Assembly: GCA_002353585.1 (NCBI GenBank)
Contig: DEJW01000012.1
Coordinates: 17,389-52,119, forward strand
Direction: 5' to 3'
Source of the DNA: Prevotellaceae bacterium UBA2738
Lineage (GTDB): Bacteria > Bacteroidota > Bacteroidia > Bacteroidales > Bacteroidaceae
DNA: 34,731 nt
Position numbers and translations under genes: made by a program. Numbering within the stretch: position 1 is the first letter of the stretch; each line of letters opens with the position of its first letter. The notes beneath the pieces are model-generated. The model ran no database searches. It was not told the DNA's origin and saw only the letters and a program-made list of their open reading frames with translations. This document shows, one piece after another, positions 21,901 to 27,335 of the stretch.

Positions 21901-24645
21901 CTTGATGATACAGTCACCAGCAGTAACGCCCAAGAAGCCGCCACCATACATGAACTCACATTCGGCGATGTCCTCAGACATGTTTTCCTTTCTGGATACA
22001 CCAGGAACAGTACCGTTCAGGTTGATGTAGGTGCTGTATCTTGAGTCATAGGTGTAACTTCTCTCTGTCTCACTATGAACACCCTTACCGATGGCGCCTT
22101 CCTCACTACCACCGAATATCTGGAAGGTGTAGCCGCGATTCAGGTTAACGGTAACAGAACCCCATATCTCGGTTTCTATACCCTTACCGCCTCCGAATAC
22201 GTTGAGTGCCTTACCAAGCACATCCATACCCTGCTCGGAAAGGATGACGCCACTGCGACGCTCCAAGATATGATACTGGTCGTTGCCATAGAGCTTATCC
22301 TCACCAGTCTCGTCCTCCTCCACTCTGTCGAAGAGAGTGCTGCGGTCAACGATAGAGTTGTTGATATTGATTACCACGTTACCGTTGACGATACCGCTGG
22401 TGTAACAGCCACCATAGATGTTACCACCATCGAAACGACGGTCGAGGTCTTCAGCGGTACTGGTGCTTTCTCCACCCTCTGTCACAGGGACAACAGCCTC
22501 TCCTGATGATGAACTGATAGTATTCCATATAAGAGCGGTATGATCGCCATTCCAACGCTTAGGCTGAATCTTCAGACCAGAGATGTTAAGTACCAGCTTG
22601 TCGCCGATAGCGTTATCTGCCGAACCTGCTGGCGCAGGATCAGGACTGCCCAACATTCCACCTTCATAGATGGCATTGTAATCAGTCGGGGTAACCAAAG
22701 CGCTGTTACAGCCACCCACCACCTTATTATATACGATGACATTATCGCTGAAATTGACAGTGGTCTTACCCTCGGTAATCATACTACCCACGTTGCCACC
22801 GCAGTAGAATGAGCCGAACTGGGTAGAGAAAGGAACATAATCGGCAGCATCGCCGTTGGCTGTGCTCTCAAAGACAACGGCTGACTTTACCTTCATGGCA
22901 CAACCTTCCATGTATTTGGCAAAGACATCCTGATTAGTCAAATCCATAGAGTTGAACTTGGTGCCACCAGCGCCAGGAACATCTGTGCGAGCCATCGTGC
23001 GCAACACACCCTCGTTTCTGCCATCGACAGGTTCGTCTATCTTAATCATATTTGCACCGTTGTTGCCAAGGAATGCATTGTCGATGATTGCATATGAACC
23101 AATCTTGATGTGCGTCTGGTCAGCAGCCGGAATACCTGGAACATTCTGTCGCAGGGAAGCACTGTTACCACCCACATACAGACCGCCATTAATAATGGCA
23201 GGGTGATTCACATCCTTACCTCTGACAAGGATAGACACCTTCTCTGCGTTAGGACGTACAAGGTTGAGGGCCGTAACAGACTTGAGATCGTCAGGAACTC
23301 CCGTCACACCTGCTGCTGCAAGCACTTCATCAGGATTATAGTAGAAGTCCCTCCAACGTGGATTATCCTTCAGGTCTGGGTTGTCCGTATAAGCATACGA
23401 ACCGTTACCACCTCCATATACATCGCCATAGATGCGGGTCATGATACCTACAGTGTTGCCTGCATAGATGTTACCTGAGATATCGTTACCACCATAGACA
23501 TTGGTTACGTGACCTGCCACCACTCTGACACGAGCGGCATAGCCTGCAGGAATGTTGTTAGGGTTATCCTCAGCAGGCAACTGCACCTCGCTGTATGGCA
23601 CTGGCGTAGCATCGTCGTTGTTGTACAAAGGCTTCACGTCAGCCTTACGACAACCGCCATAGACGTTTTCAACCACCATTCCTTCACCCTCAATCTGCAT
23701 GAGCAGACCCTCAGGGCTGGTCATACGTCCCTCGTTACCACCACCATAGAGGTTACGGATTTTACCCTTTTGCAGGTTCCAACGGGGACGGATAGCCATA
23801 TCAGCCTTGTTGTTACCGCCAAAGAAGCGTCCTATCTGGTAGGTATCACTGCTCGGATAAGAGAAGGCGGTGTTGATGCCCATCCTATTCTCAAAGCGGT
23901 CGTTGGTCAATACCTCGCCACCTGCGCCAGCATTCGGATTGTTAGCATCAATGATACTGCTGACCACCTCGCTCGGATTCTTCAGGGCAATAACGGTCTG
24001 ACCCGTAATGGTCGCATTATTACCACCACCATAAGCATATACGATAGAACCGCCAAGGAGTTCAAGGTATGTCTTACCCAAATCAGGTCTTGACATACCC
24101 TTATAAGGACTCTCGTCAGAGGTGTAGTCGTAGTCGCCATCACCACCGCCGAAGAGCTGTCCGATGTATATCTTCTGGGCATCAGCAGCCTCTTCTGTTA
24201 CAGCTTCGTCACCTGTACCAGTTGTAACAGTCTTGGTAGAAATACGTACAAAGGTATTCCAAGTGTTGTCAATAGGATTCTTATGCTGCTCCTTCGGACC
24301 AACCTCCGTCAGTTCTGTGGGAATTTCAGCAGAAACATCATCAGGAGAGCCAATGTTTCCAGCTATATCGTTACCTCCATAAACCTTGTCGATGACGATA
24401 TAGTTGCTGGCATGCTCACCGTCGATGTGGACGAATGAGCCGCCTTTGACATCAGCCATACGGGCACCGCCATACACCTTGCCTAAGTCGCCGCCATAGA
24501 CTGTGACCGTAGTTCTGCCGCCGGTATCACCTTGGTTGCCACCGCCATAGATGTTGCCACCTATCAGAATCTGTGCGCTTGCAAACGCACAAGTCATCAG
24601 TCCTATAACTACGATCAGTATTTTCTGTAAATCCTTCATTGTCAT
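12985..24645 (-). CDS. Giant secreted repeat protein A (YGGG-repeat, GLUG-like region, T9SS-like C-terminus)
   Basis: The frame is open upstream to an ATG at 24795, but the promoter -7 element lies at 24763-24770. The internal start at 24645 (MTMKDLQKILIVVIGLMTC) is preferred; it gives a clean signal peptide ending CAFASAQ and a protein of about 3886 residues. Repeats begin at once (NIYGGGNQGD) and continue to about residue 1870 with nearly 40 units. Sub-types recur in order: ADVKGG-type units followed by VYGGND[IL]xGNI units. Next comes a long Tyr/Asn/Asp-rich region, a GLUG-like stretch near residue 3165 (GTFTGGGIADVADNSG), and a C-terminus resembling a type IX secretion type-A sorting domain (VLVYGVGGALVKAF, then VPSGMVYAIRT, ending SSKLMVR). 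It is probably exported to the surface. Function is unknown. It is first gene of the pair with B. Confidence 0.85.
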   Translation of the reverse strand: MTMKDLQKILIVVIGLMTCAFASAQILIGGNIYGGGNQGDTGGRTTVTVYGGDLGKVYGGARMADVKGGSFVHIDGEHASNYIVIDKVYGGNDIAGNIGSPDDVSAEIPTELTEVGPKEQHKNPIDNTWNTFVRISTKTVTTGTGDEAVTEEAADAQKIYIGQLFGGGDGDYDYTSDESPYKGMSRPDLGKTYLELLGGSIVYAYGGGNNATITGQTVIALKNPSEVVSSIIDANNPNAGAGGEVLTNDRFENRMGINTAFSYPSSDTYQIGRFFGGNNKADMAIRPRWNLQKGKIRNLYGGGNEGRMTSPEGLLMQIEGEGMVVENVYGGCRKADVKPLYNNDDATPVPYSEVQLPAEDNPNNIPAGYAARVRVVAGHVTNVYGGNDISGNIYAGNTVGIMTRIYGDVYGGGNGSYAYTDNPDLKDNPRWRDFYYNPDEVLAAAGVTGVPDDLKSVTALNLVRPNAEKVSILVRGKDVNHPAIINGGLYVGGNSASLRQNVPGIPAADQTHIKIGSYAIIDNAFLGNNGANMIKIDEPVDGRNEGVLRTMARTDVPGAGGTKFNSMDLTNQDVFAKYMEGCAMKVKSAVVFESTANGDAADYVPFSTQFGSFYCGGNVGSMITEGKTTVNFSDNVIVYNKVVGGCNSALVTPTDYNAIYEGGMLGSPDPAPAGSADNAIGDKLVLNISGLKIQPKRWNGDHTALIWNTISSSSGEAVVPVTEGGESTSTAEDLDRRFDGGNIYGGCYTSGIVNGNVVININNSIVDRSTLFDRVEEDETGEDKLYGNDQYHILERRSGVILSEQGMDVLGKALNVFGGGKGIETEIWGSVTVNLNRGYTFQIFGGSEEGAIGKGVHSETERSYTYDSRYSTYINLNGTVPGVSRKENMSEDIAECEFMYGGGFLGVTAGDCIIKLGNGRIFDSFAGACNANVLGHTETYIGTNGFPYVRDFIYGGNDLGGQILNTANFDSRLRNETVRSKVYNADMLNASAYIEYVQGRVEKIFGGAYGVYDYKDPHYGKYFYATDDEGTTPENEGHARPGYHKPFLDNAFINFRPNNNNNPLNTVKQIYGAGQGYLGEEEEDLMQNRSYILIDVPQIMQTYKGTEVFGAGESGGVGMGVAKATADDPDTAHKASAIIDLLSGQFKAVYGGSYQEGVTRRTVVNVPTGSTFRAEAIFGGAYGLYEWFPCDVWEANVNWSSSDALVGGYRTGLYGGNNNCRRTFYGRVNVNAPVYYDKTNGYLATVYGAGYGKDTWSQYTEVNLNNNARVYEVYGGGQLGRVMNKKTVAAWAPGAYTEALAAWEALDPAVKDETPEPQEFDLSIGGTGYTDNGLNDPLATPRNDKRYNTNVIINQGADVCGYMFNGSLSGAYAYGGGLGDVNVPNTGDVHGTTYIGLLGGKVTKDLYAAGTVGSVNNKYNIATDDFDQTFIASANAYIEGGTARNVYGGGWRGSVGYHVGAIDASRAGDILGETNVIIGKKDGDSFINGLPAVERNAYGGGEGGAVFGTTNITLNKGFIGYRHFSSVPTTDTDLKYIKVGDDYYQEKLHDETWSGDGSNRLNDSGCIFGGGYIDNSSVDFTKVKMFGGVVRNSLFGGGEIAAVGRGVIEASGVDNSVRTLKGIYKAGRASVDFFNGEVHRNLFGGGRGYNNLGEGGTLYSDGYVFGQTEVHMHGGTVGSVKELANGNGNVFGGGDIGYVYSAYEKDGDLYVGIKYGNRYDDNKEGYYYAYKIGDGSYTPFTETPLATDENWVKDDDEYVPTEDCKVLVEPSCRVKAPVTINGQGYEAGDYVSIDNLNHMGNRTDTRWESLDDAGITIYNAVFAGGNTSSGSSSVYANATTVFGNATASIHDVYHRDLITLGTGRTGGLYGDGNLTFVDGYRGLNITNYGTDYYNIAKEIEIDEYEKLPERERAYYQLRYKCIKECTDNNNTTYHPESGSSKASTLTIDDLLSLFDGKTTIILEGNVPNPEYWEQNGVCSIYAGRLMNTLQRADFCGVFGSRMVMEGAEDRVPEVADYTKYTINRVREVSLNHRASDIDDDKALKAGKSKQTDIMNQDLEDFVNKDKAIHGNYFGIYSVVNYLGALTSDAFFLPDKNIRYTENASNPDYKTASAEYDNGGTAVASKAYGTATFYDWKAGLVNDRKRNNGTSLNKVALASGVYLELTTEKSTGKDLKQKDWGYITGVVELDLINVQPGMGGGYVYAKNVHKVGSYTKHNHNTLTALNANAVTRRDFTFNGADVAWETSGNFIHSTQTIIDDCYNVSGKYTGTDAAPAHYWFIQGTVYVYDQYISAYTGAPNAYGETVDIPLTITAASHGTMKLLDVKPNRYAYYSAPNTPMTKEQKIVINDVEYHLNDPITYWDWSLLPPAERNLFVPETYVTIADCKYSSNADEVIPAGTVMLPDAYNTEKAVHPQVYHVEKQEMVDFDFVYRSSNNMSHNTGYMLTYKVNNPTDWDTWYTPKESAAPVADKNQTGGDAYEDGPTYRLKSGIEGGIFGQREYMVSNLISQDVYDTYEAIDSKPATGQAKFQKAYLVTQEYASGDVHLNVGSAVSKADADNMTGYVAPAFISTSTIQLSESEYIYVGARMTEAEKDAYKTAHPALASEIEKDVVPAYYCTEAGLYGGNYYAENKNYRALEVWSSMSASDREKFEFNYDAFDVLVDPSYGGTSGEKYQYDSSAATAAAAAVNQAAYSLERPVNYTATYNGSEISTHNGITLKHGDEYSRTDFEKLPNEKRHYTAINVTEAGNVYVVNTPFAVGNTPYVVGNIISASTYGSLGTDQAKVTTLNFKSEHVGNSYYYCREAYTVGNDVQEGVEVTGVTGIGAATGTYGKSETVPVGLVIDQSNYDDLKNWQADFTIHGISPTETSTLYVSRFSDIFDLSKEKIITVIYQYDYEESNAAGTSVTPVSERHVVNIHVLFKSGVPTVEDIKAPQTVLPGTYVGVREPHVTPGAYEVIGGGWKLFTKKSDAESHINGIEYTPTADPLYWYQNGYYLAYYAKTYLGETYSNAVPLSVANYHDLKTVLEAKDRHHYYIDHKDAKSPRYPKVYINDYTADGKNGLDMLKDLFDLTLDKEAAKTTYGAFDTPENIAGAKNLDIIFRTNIRHADAWTPIGGGTDPCFEGNVHGDGHYVSALDHSLFGKLCGHVYNLGVMGTFTGGGIADVADNSGSAENCWIKTSGTPAADTKAVIGSYSNNNQVTNCYYPGNEAFATGAAKTASKTAFYYGEVAYNLNRFYLQERYNHSGATPAIDVEYVQKRYGNPDFIYADGVIPEVVNPDRVKKNPGTDTPATDPITGEQLYVPLYPYDYLFFGQALTYGHIAGKTHQDVPSPIVKDDDLIDVGDTGNRVYRAPAYFRNSTMSKVYFSPNAVFAKTDADEDNPTDIHRGLTAIDFTGYDDAFDKDNGTAKAYSKDYEGSEFFAPLLDVDEISGLSNYGLTKNLLVYTEAAPTSGDGTTAAEKTAKVVQTSLEEPGYVQGGTYGEVAAQDGTTVNGHWVYIQRGLEEAPKYKYWASNDHLLIDKNDFWAPIAYQFDSSLMWYQRIPDTYAGLNTGWESIVLPFNVLTVSTHQKGEITHFFTDGGNNGKIGHEYWLRKYTRIEDNSGSEANTMKATFVSLPKNQTDASTDKNYTNDFLWKELHQFLDGGQNTYYKDIDVTYEGYPLQQRATPYIIGFPGKAFYEFDLSGQWTAPARPSGFERQVVTFASTTGITIRKSDDDMAGVKYSGYTFTPSYLNQELAAGTDNYVMNAEGNRYVKVPATGDATTPVLPFRAYFAKSGSGNNTLSIVFSDAEGKPEVTPDNGADDNEPSTVTEGKGGMTFTPGLGTITTKSTLKEARTVLVYGVGGALVKAFDIKPNSSVTIHVPSGMVYAIRTVAGDYSSKLMVR

Positions 24646-24762
24646 TTCCACTTTTCCGGACGACGAGGCACTGTTCTCCATGCCATGTCCGAGGGTTGTT
24701 TTTTCTAAAGATATTAGCTCAGTATCCCTATACCAGGGGTATTTCCACATATTATATATGTG

Positions 24763-24770
24763 CAAAAGTA
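24763..24770 (-). promoter_or_regulatory. -7 element of the giant-gene operon promoter
   Basis: TACTTTTG on the minus strand matches the Bacteroidota -7 consensus TAnnTTTG. No clean TTTG sits at the expected -33 distance; the position is occupied by GTGAC, part of an inverted repeat. Weak -33 plus an overlapping palindrome suggests a regulated promoter. It places transcription start near 24755, downstream of the far-upstream ATG at 24795. Confidence 0.65.
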
Positions 24771-24790
24771 AGCAAATAATGCAGATTTTT

Positions 24791-24815
24791 GTCACTTTTT
24801 ACCCATTAAAGTGAC
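24791..24815. promoter_or_regulatory. Operator-like inverted repeat over the -33 region of the giant operon
   Basis: GTCACTTT (24791-24798) and AAAGTGAC (24808-24815) form a perfect 8-bp inverted repeat with a 9-nt spacer. The inner edge lies about 20 nt upstream of the -7 element, where the -33 box is expected. A dimeric regulator site is plausible; a hairpin is the alternative. A second inverted repeat, GTCAAGAA/TTCTTGAC, lies at 24852-24877 beyond the HD gene's stop codon. Confidence 0.45.
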
Positions 24816-24901
24816 TTTAGTAAAGTTAAAAAATGTAATTTCATGATATATGTCAAGAAAGAATATACCTTCTTGACGAAAACTGATGACTTTATGCAAA
24901 G

Positions 24902-25450
24902 TCAGGACACGTGGAATCTTTTGTGCCACGCCTCGAACTTCATGACACCTTCGGCACCAAACTTCATGAGCGAGCGGCACGCCTCGTCAAAGGTCTTTTC
25001 ACGGTCGAGTTTAGTCTTGGAGAAAAACTTGTCGGCATAGCAGATAATCTGCTCTTCGAGGGTCTCGGGCTCCAGACCGGGTAGTCCAGTGCCCGTGTGG
25101 CGTGCGCATACCCTCCCTATGCGAAACGCATAGTCAACGGGAACGGGAACGCTAACGGGAACGGAAACTGTGAACTCTTGAACAAGGGTAGCCCCTATCA
25201 CCCCGTGCCTGATGTAGGGCTCGGTGCCGTGGCAGTGTATGCCGGGCGCATCACAGCGTATGATGCCGATGTCGTGGAGCATGGCGGCTGCATATACAAA
25301 GTCGCGGTCGAGCCCCCACTCGGGGTGGGCATCGACGATGCCGGCAGCCTTGTCGGCTACCGCCTTGCTGTGGACCATGAGGATGTGGCGCAACTCGGGC
25401 ACCTCAGCCTCGGGGTAGTAATGGTCTATTATCGCCTGATAGTCTATCAT
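24902..25450 (-). CDS. HD-domain phosphohydrolase-like protein
   Basis: From MIDYQAIIDHYYPE the protein has 182 residues. An upstream in-frame ATG at 25531 is rejected because the promoter lies at 25479-25509, between the two. HD-family features are His27 (MVHSKAVADK), the HD pair at 59-60 (AAAMLHDIGI), histidines in IHCHGTEPYIRHG (71-83), CARHTGTG (115-122) and the acidic CYADKFFSK (137-145). It resembles small HD proteins common in Bacteroidales, with unknown nucleotide or phosphate-ester substrate. Residues about 92-110 (TVSVPVSVPVPVDYAFRIG) are odd. They are encoded by a composite of short repeats and replace or extend what should be a helix between the metal-binding helices. The gene stands alone, divergent from rlmN and upstream of the giant operon, which has its own promoter. 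Confidence 0.85.
   Translation of the reverse strand: MIDYQAIIDHYYPEAEVPELRHILMVHSKAVADKAAGIVDAHPEWGLDRDFVYAAAMLHDIGIIRCDAPGIHCHGTEPYIRHGVIGATLVQEFTVSVPVSVPVPVDYAFRIGRVCARHTGTGLPGLEPETLEEQIICYADKFFSKTKLDREKTFDEACRSLMKFGAEGVMKFEAWHKRFHVS
25113..25186. repeat. Composite short-repeat insert inside the HD gene
   Basis: Three repeat classes lie side by side: a palindrome CTATGCG-AAA-CGCATAG (about 25118-25134), a hexamer tract of AACGGG units (25135-25168), and a GAACTCTTGAAC word of the TTGAACT class (25172-25183). The whole block stays in frame and encodes the Val-Pro-rich segment of the protein. Confidence 0.8.
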
Positions 25451-25478
25451 TAGGATATGAGGGAGTAGTTTACGAGTG

Positions 25479-25509
25479 CAAAGGTAATAAAAAAAAACGA
25501 GCCGCACAA
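25479..25509 (-). promoter_or_regulatory. Promoter of the HD-domain gene
   Basis: On the minus strand TTG (25507-25509), a 20-nt spacer and TACCTTTG (25479-25486) match the Bacteroidota consensus. Transcription should start near 25472, about 20 nt before the ATG at 25450. This fixes the start choice for the HD gene. Confidence 0.8.
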
Positions 25510-25510
25510 G

Positions 25511-26004
25511 AGATTTGACACTTTGCTGCAAAATACGTCATTTTACTGACACTACGACTTTAGGCAAACGTCGGAGAACAGCGTTTTTGAAAACAAAAAG
25601 GCGGAAGGCGGCAAAAACGAGAATTTCAGGGATTTTTCGTAAACCGCTGAATATAAAAGCGTTGGACGGAAAGGGCATTCCCGACACATCATGAGAAGCG
25701 AAAAAATGGCAGAAAAAACTATGCAAAAGGAGCGTTATTACTATGATAGAGCAGTATAAAAGCATAGCTTTAGCAACATTAAAGCATAGCTTTAGCATGG
25801 AAGAAGCATAGCTATTGCCATGCTAAAGGAATGGAAGAGGGGCAAAAAGCATTAAAAAGAGCATCACGGGGACTCTGTTTCGCATCGGCAGACGGTACTT
25901 TTCAGAAAAGCAAAGTGTAAGCAAAAACATCATTTTTCCTTACAGATTGTCAACACAGGGCATCTGGGTATGCAGGTTTGTGAGGGCGTTAGCGGAAGGA
26001 AAAT
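25511..26004. other. Non-coding divergent spacer between the HD gene and rlmN
   Basis: About 490 bp with no convincing gene. An 86-codon minus-strand frame (25538-25798) starts inside a repeat array and has no promoter or family I can name. The notable content is the 22-bp-period array at 25759-25828. The rest is A-rich, with runs of G-A-A-A-A, and I see no RNA gene or riboswitch I can identify. Confidence 0.6.
25759..25828. repeat. 22-bp-period AAAGCATAGCTTTAGCA repeat array
   Basis: AAAGCATAGCTTTAGCA occurs exactly at 25759-25775 and 25781-25797. A third, decayed copy (GAAGCATAGCTATTGCCA) follows near 25803-25820, and an inverted TGCTAAAG ends the block. Each unit contains the near-palindrome AAAGCATAGCTTT. 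Confidence 0.85.
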
Positions 26005-26035
26005 TTTGTCATTTCAAAGAAATGTTGTAACTTTG
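26005..26035 (+). promoter_or_regulatory. Promoter of rlmN
   Basis: TTTG (26005-26008), exactly 19 nt, then TAACTTTG (26028-26035) is a near-ideal Bacteroidota promoter. The predicted start lies around 26041, only a few nucleotides before the ATG at 26045, so the message would be nearly leaderless. It also rules out the upstream ATG at 25970. Confidence 0.85.
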
Positions 26036-26044
26036 TGCGTGAAT

Positions 26045-27166
26045 ATGGACGTTAACAGCGACACAACAAACGTAAGGAAACCCTCACTGCTCGGCATGAC
26101 AGAGGAGGAGATGCGCCAAGCCTGCAAAGAGTTGGGGATGCCTGCCTTCACCGGCTCGCAGATAGCGAAGTGGATTTACCAGAACTCGCTATGCGAGTAC
26201 GATAACGATACGCTGACGCTACGATACGGCGCAAGCGCCTACGATAACTTTGAGTTCATGACAAATATCTCGAAGAAGAACCGCGAACTGTTGGCAGAGC
26301 ACTACGAGGTGGGGATGATGCCGCCAGTGGACTGCCAGCGGTCGAAGGACGGAACGGTGAAATACCTATTCCCCGTGAGCAACGGAAAGATGGTGGAGAC
26401 GGTCTTTATTCCAGAGAAGGACAGGGCTACGCTATGCGTGAGCTGCCAAGTGGGATGCAAGATGAACTGCCTATTCTGCCAGACTGGGAAGCAGGGCTTT
26501 GAGGGACAGCTGACGGCAGGCGACATACTGAACCAGATAGTGTCGCTGCCCGAGAGGGAGAGACTGACGAACATAGTGTTCATGGGGCAGGGCGAGCCGA
26601 TGGACAACCTGGACAGCGTGCTCAGGGCTACGGAGATACTGACCGCAAAGTGGGGCTTCGGATGGAGTCCGCGGCGCATAACGGTGAGCAGCGTGGGCGT
26701 GAAGGACAAACTGAAGCGATTCATAGAGGAGAGCGAATGCCACCTTGCCATATCGCTCCACTCCCCTATACACGAGCAGAGGGCACAGCTGATGCCTGCG
26801 GAAAAGGGAATGAGTATTGAAGAAGTCGTAGGACTTCTGAAAAACTACAATTTCAGCGGTCAAAGGCGCTTATCGTTCGAGTATATCGTCTTTGACGGAC
26901 TGAACGACACGCCGACACACGCAAGGGAGATAGTAAGGCTGCTGAGCGGACTGGACTGCAGGGTGAACCTGATACGATTTCACAGCATACCTGATGTGCC
27001 GCTGAAGACCAGCGACGAGAAGAAGATGGAGAACCTGCGTGACTATCTGACCAAGCACGGCATATTCACCACCATCAGAGCATCTAGGGGACAGGACATA
27101 TTTGCTGCCTGCGGAATGCTGTATAGCAAAAAACAACTTTCGCAAACTCAAGTTGAGAGGAGTTAA
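26045..27166 (+). CDS. rlmN: Dual-specificity RNA (adenine-C2) methyltransferase RlmN
   Basis: RlmN is a radical-SAM enzyme that methylates C2 of A2503 in 23S rRNA and A37 in some tRNAs. The 373-residue protein has the cluster motif CKMNCLFC (138-145), the following QTGKQGF, the SAM-binding stretch NIVFMGQGEPMDN, and the catalytic C-terminal Cys356 in AACGML. Cys131/Cys134 lie in LCVSCQVG. The start MDVNSDTTNV follows the promoter directly. Compared with RlmN proteins as I recall them, about 20 extra residues (roughly 47-69, SLCEYDNDTLTLRYGASAYD) sit between KWIYQ and FMTNISKKNRE, encoded by a hairpin/TACGATA array. The catalytic core is intact, so activity is expected. Confidence 0.95.
   Translation: MDVNSDTTNVRKPSLLGMTEEEMRQACKELGMPAFTGSQIAKWIYQNSLCEYDNDTLTLRYGASAYDNFEFMTNISKKNRELLAEHYEVGMMPPVDCQRSKDGTVKYLFPVSNGKMVETVFIPEKDRATLCVSCQVGCKMNCLFCQTGKQGFEGQLTAGDILNQIVSLPERERLTNIVFMGQGEPMDNLDSVLRATEILTAKWGFGWSPRRITVSSVGVKDKLKRFIEESECHLAISLHSPIHEQRAQLMPAEKGMSIEEVVGLLKNYNFSGQRRLSFEYIVFDGLNDTPTHAREIVRLLSGLDCRVNLIRFHSIPDVPLKTSDEKKMENLRDYLTKHGIFTTIRASRGQDIFAACGMLYSKKQLSQTQVERS
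26184..26246. repeat. In-frame TACGATA / mini-hairpin array inside rlmN
   Basis: ACGATA occurs at 26199, 26205, 26221 and 26241. Two perfect small hairpins are embedded: ACTCGC-TAT-GCGAGT (26184-26198) and GGCGC-AA-GCGCC (26228-26239). The design of a repeated TACGAWA word alternating with hairpins of changing stem matches the leader array at 2061-2130. Confidence 0.75.
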
Positions 27167-27182
27167 AGGAGTCATAGGAGTT

Positions 27183-27231
27183 CTTGCGCTCCAGTAGGTG
27201 CTCAGGCACTTCGTGGAGTCTCGCTCGCAAG
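27183..27231. repeat. Palindromic element in the rlmN to pdxA-like spacer
   Basis: A nested palindrome: outer CTTGCG/CGCAAG, next CTCCA/TGGAG, inner GTGC-TCAG-GCAC. It is flanked by GGAGTT words on both sides (ATAGGAGTT before, AAGGAGTTAAAAG after), consistent with an insertion or a duplicated spacer repeat. The surrounding spacer (27167-27335) is made of GGAGTTAA-type words and ends with a CTACGAAAC word before the next start codon. It has no T run, so it is a poor intrinsic terminator. Confidence 0.65.
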
Positions 27232-27335
27232 GCTCGCTAAGGAGTTAAAAGACAACACCTGAAGAGCTCGGAGTCCTTCTTCTAACTTCTTGAACTTCCA
27301 AACATTGAGTTCCTACGAAACTAAAATAATTTATA

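Noticed and set aside
21247..22044. Long plus-strand frame (265 codons) opposite giant gene A, and many others opposite A and B
   Set aside because: These are antisense shadows produced by the biased codons of the glycine-rich repeats; none has a promoter or plausible protein features.
24646..24795. N-terminal extension of giant A to the ATG at 24795
   Set aside because: The -7 promoter element lies within this stretch, and the extension would bury the clear signal peptide 50 residues inside the protein.
24852..24877. Terminator for the HD gene at the GTCAAGAA/TTCTTGAC inverted repeat
   Set aside because: No T-run follows the stem directly on the minus strand, so it is noted only as an inverted repeat.
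25538..25798. 86-codon minus-strand reading frame in the spacer before rlmN
   Set aside because: It starts inside the 22-bp repeat array, has no promoter and matches no family I can name. It is left as non-coding, though a degraded gene or dispersed repeat is possible.
25970..26044. Longer RlmN starting at 25970
   Set aside because: The ideal promoter at 26005-26035 lies downstream of that ATG, so it would not be transcribed from it.
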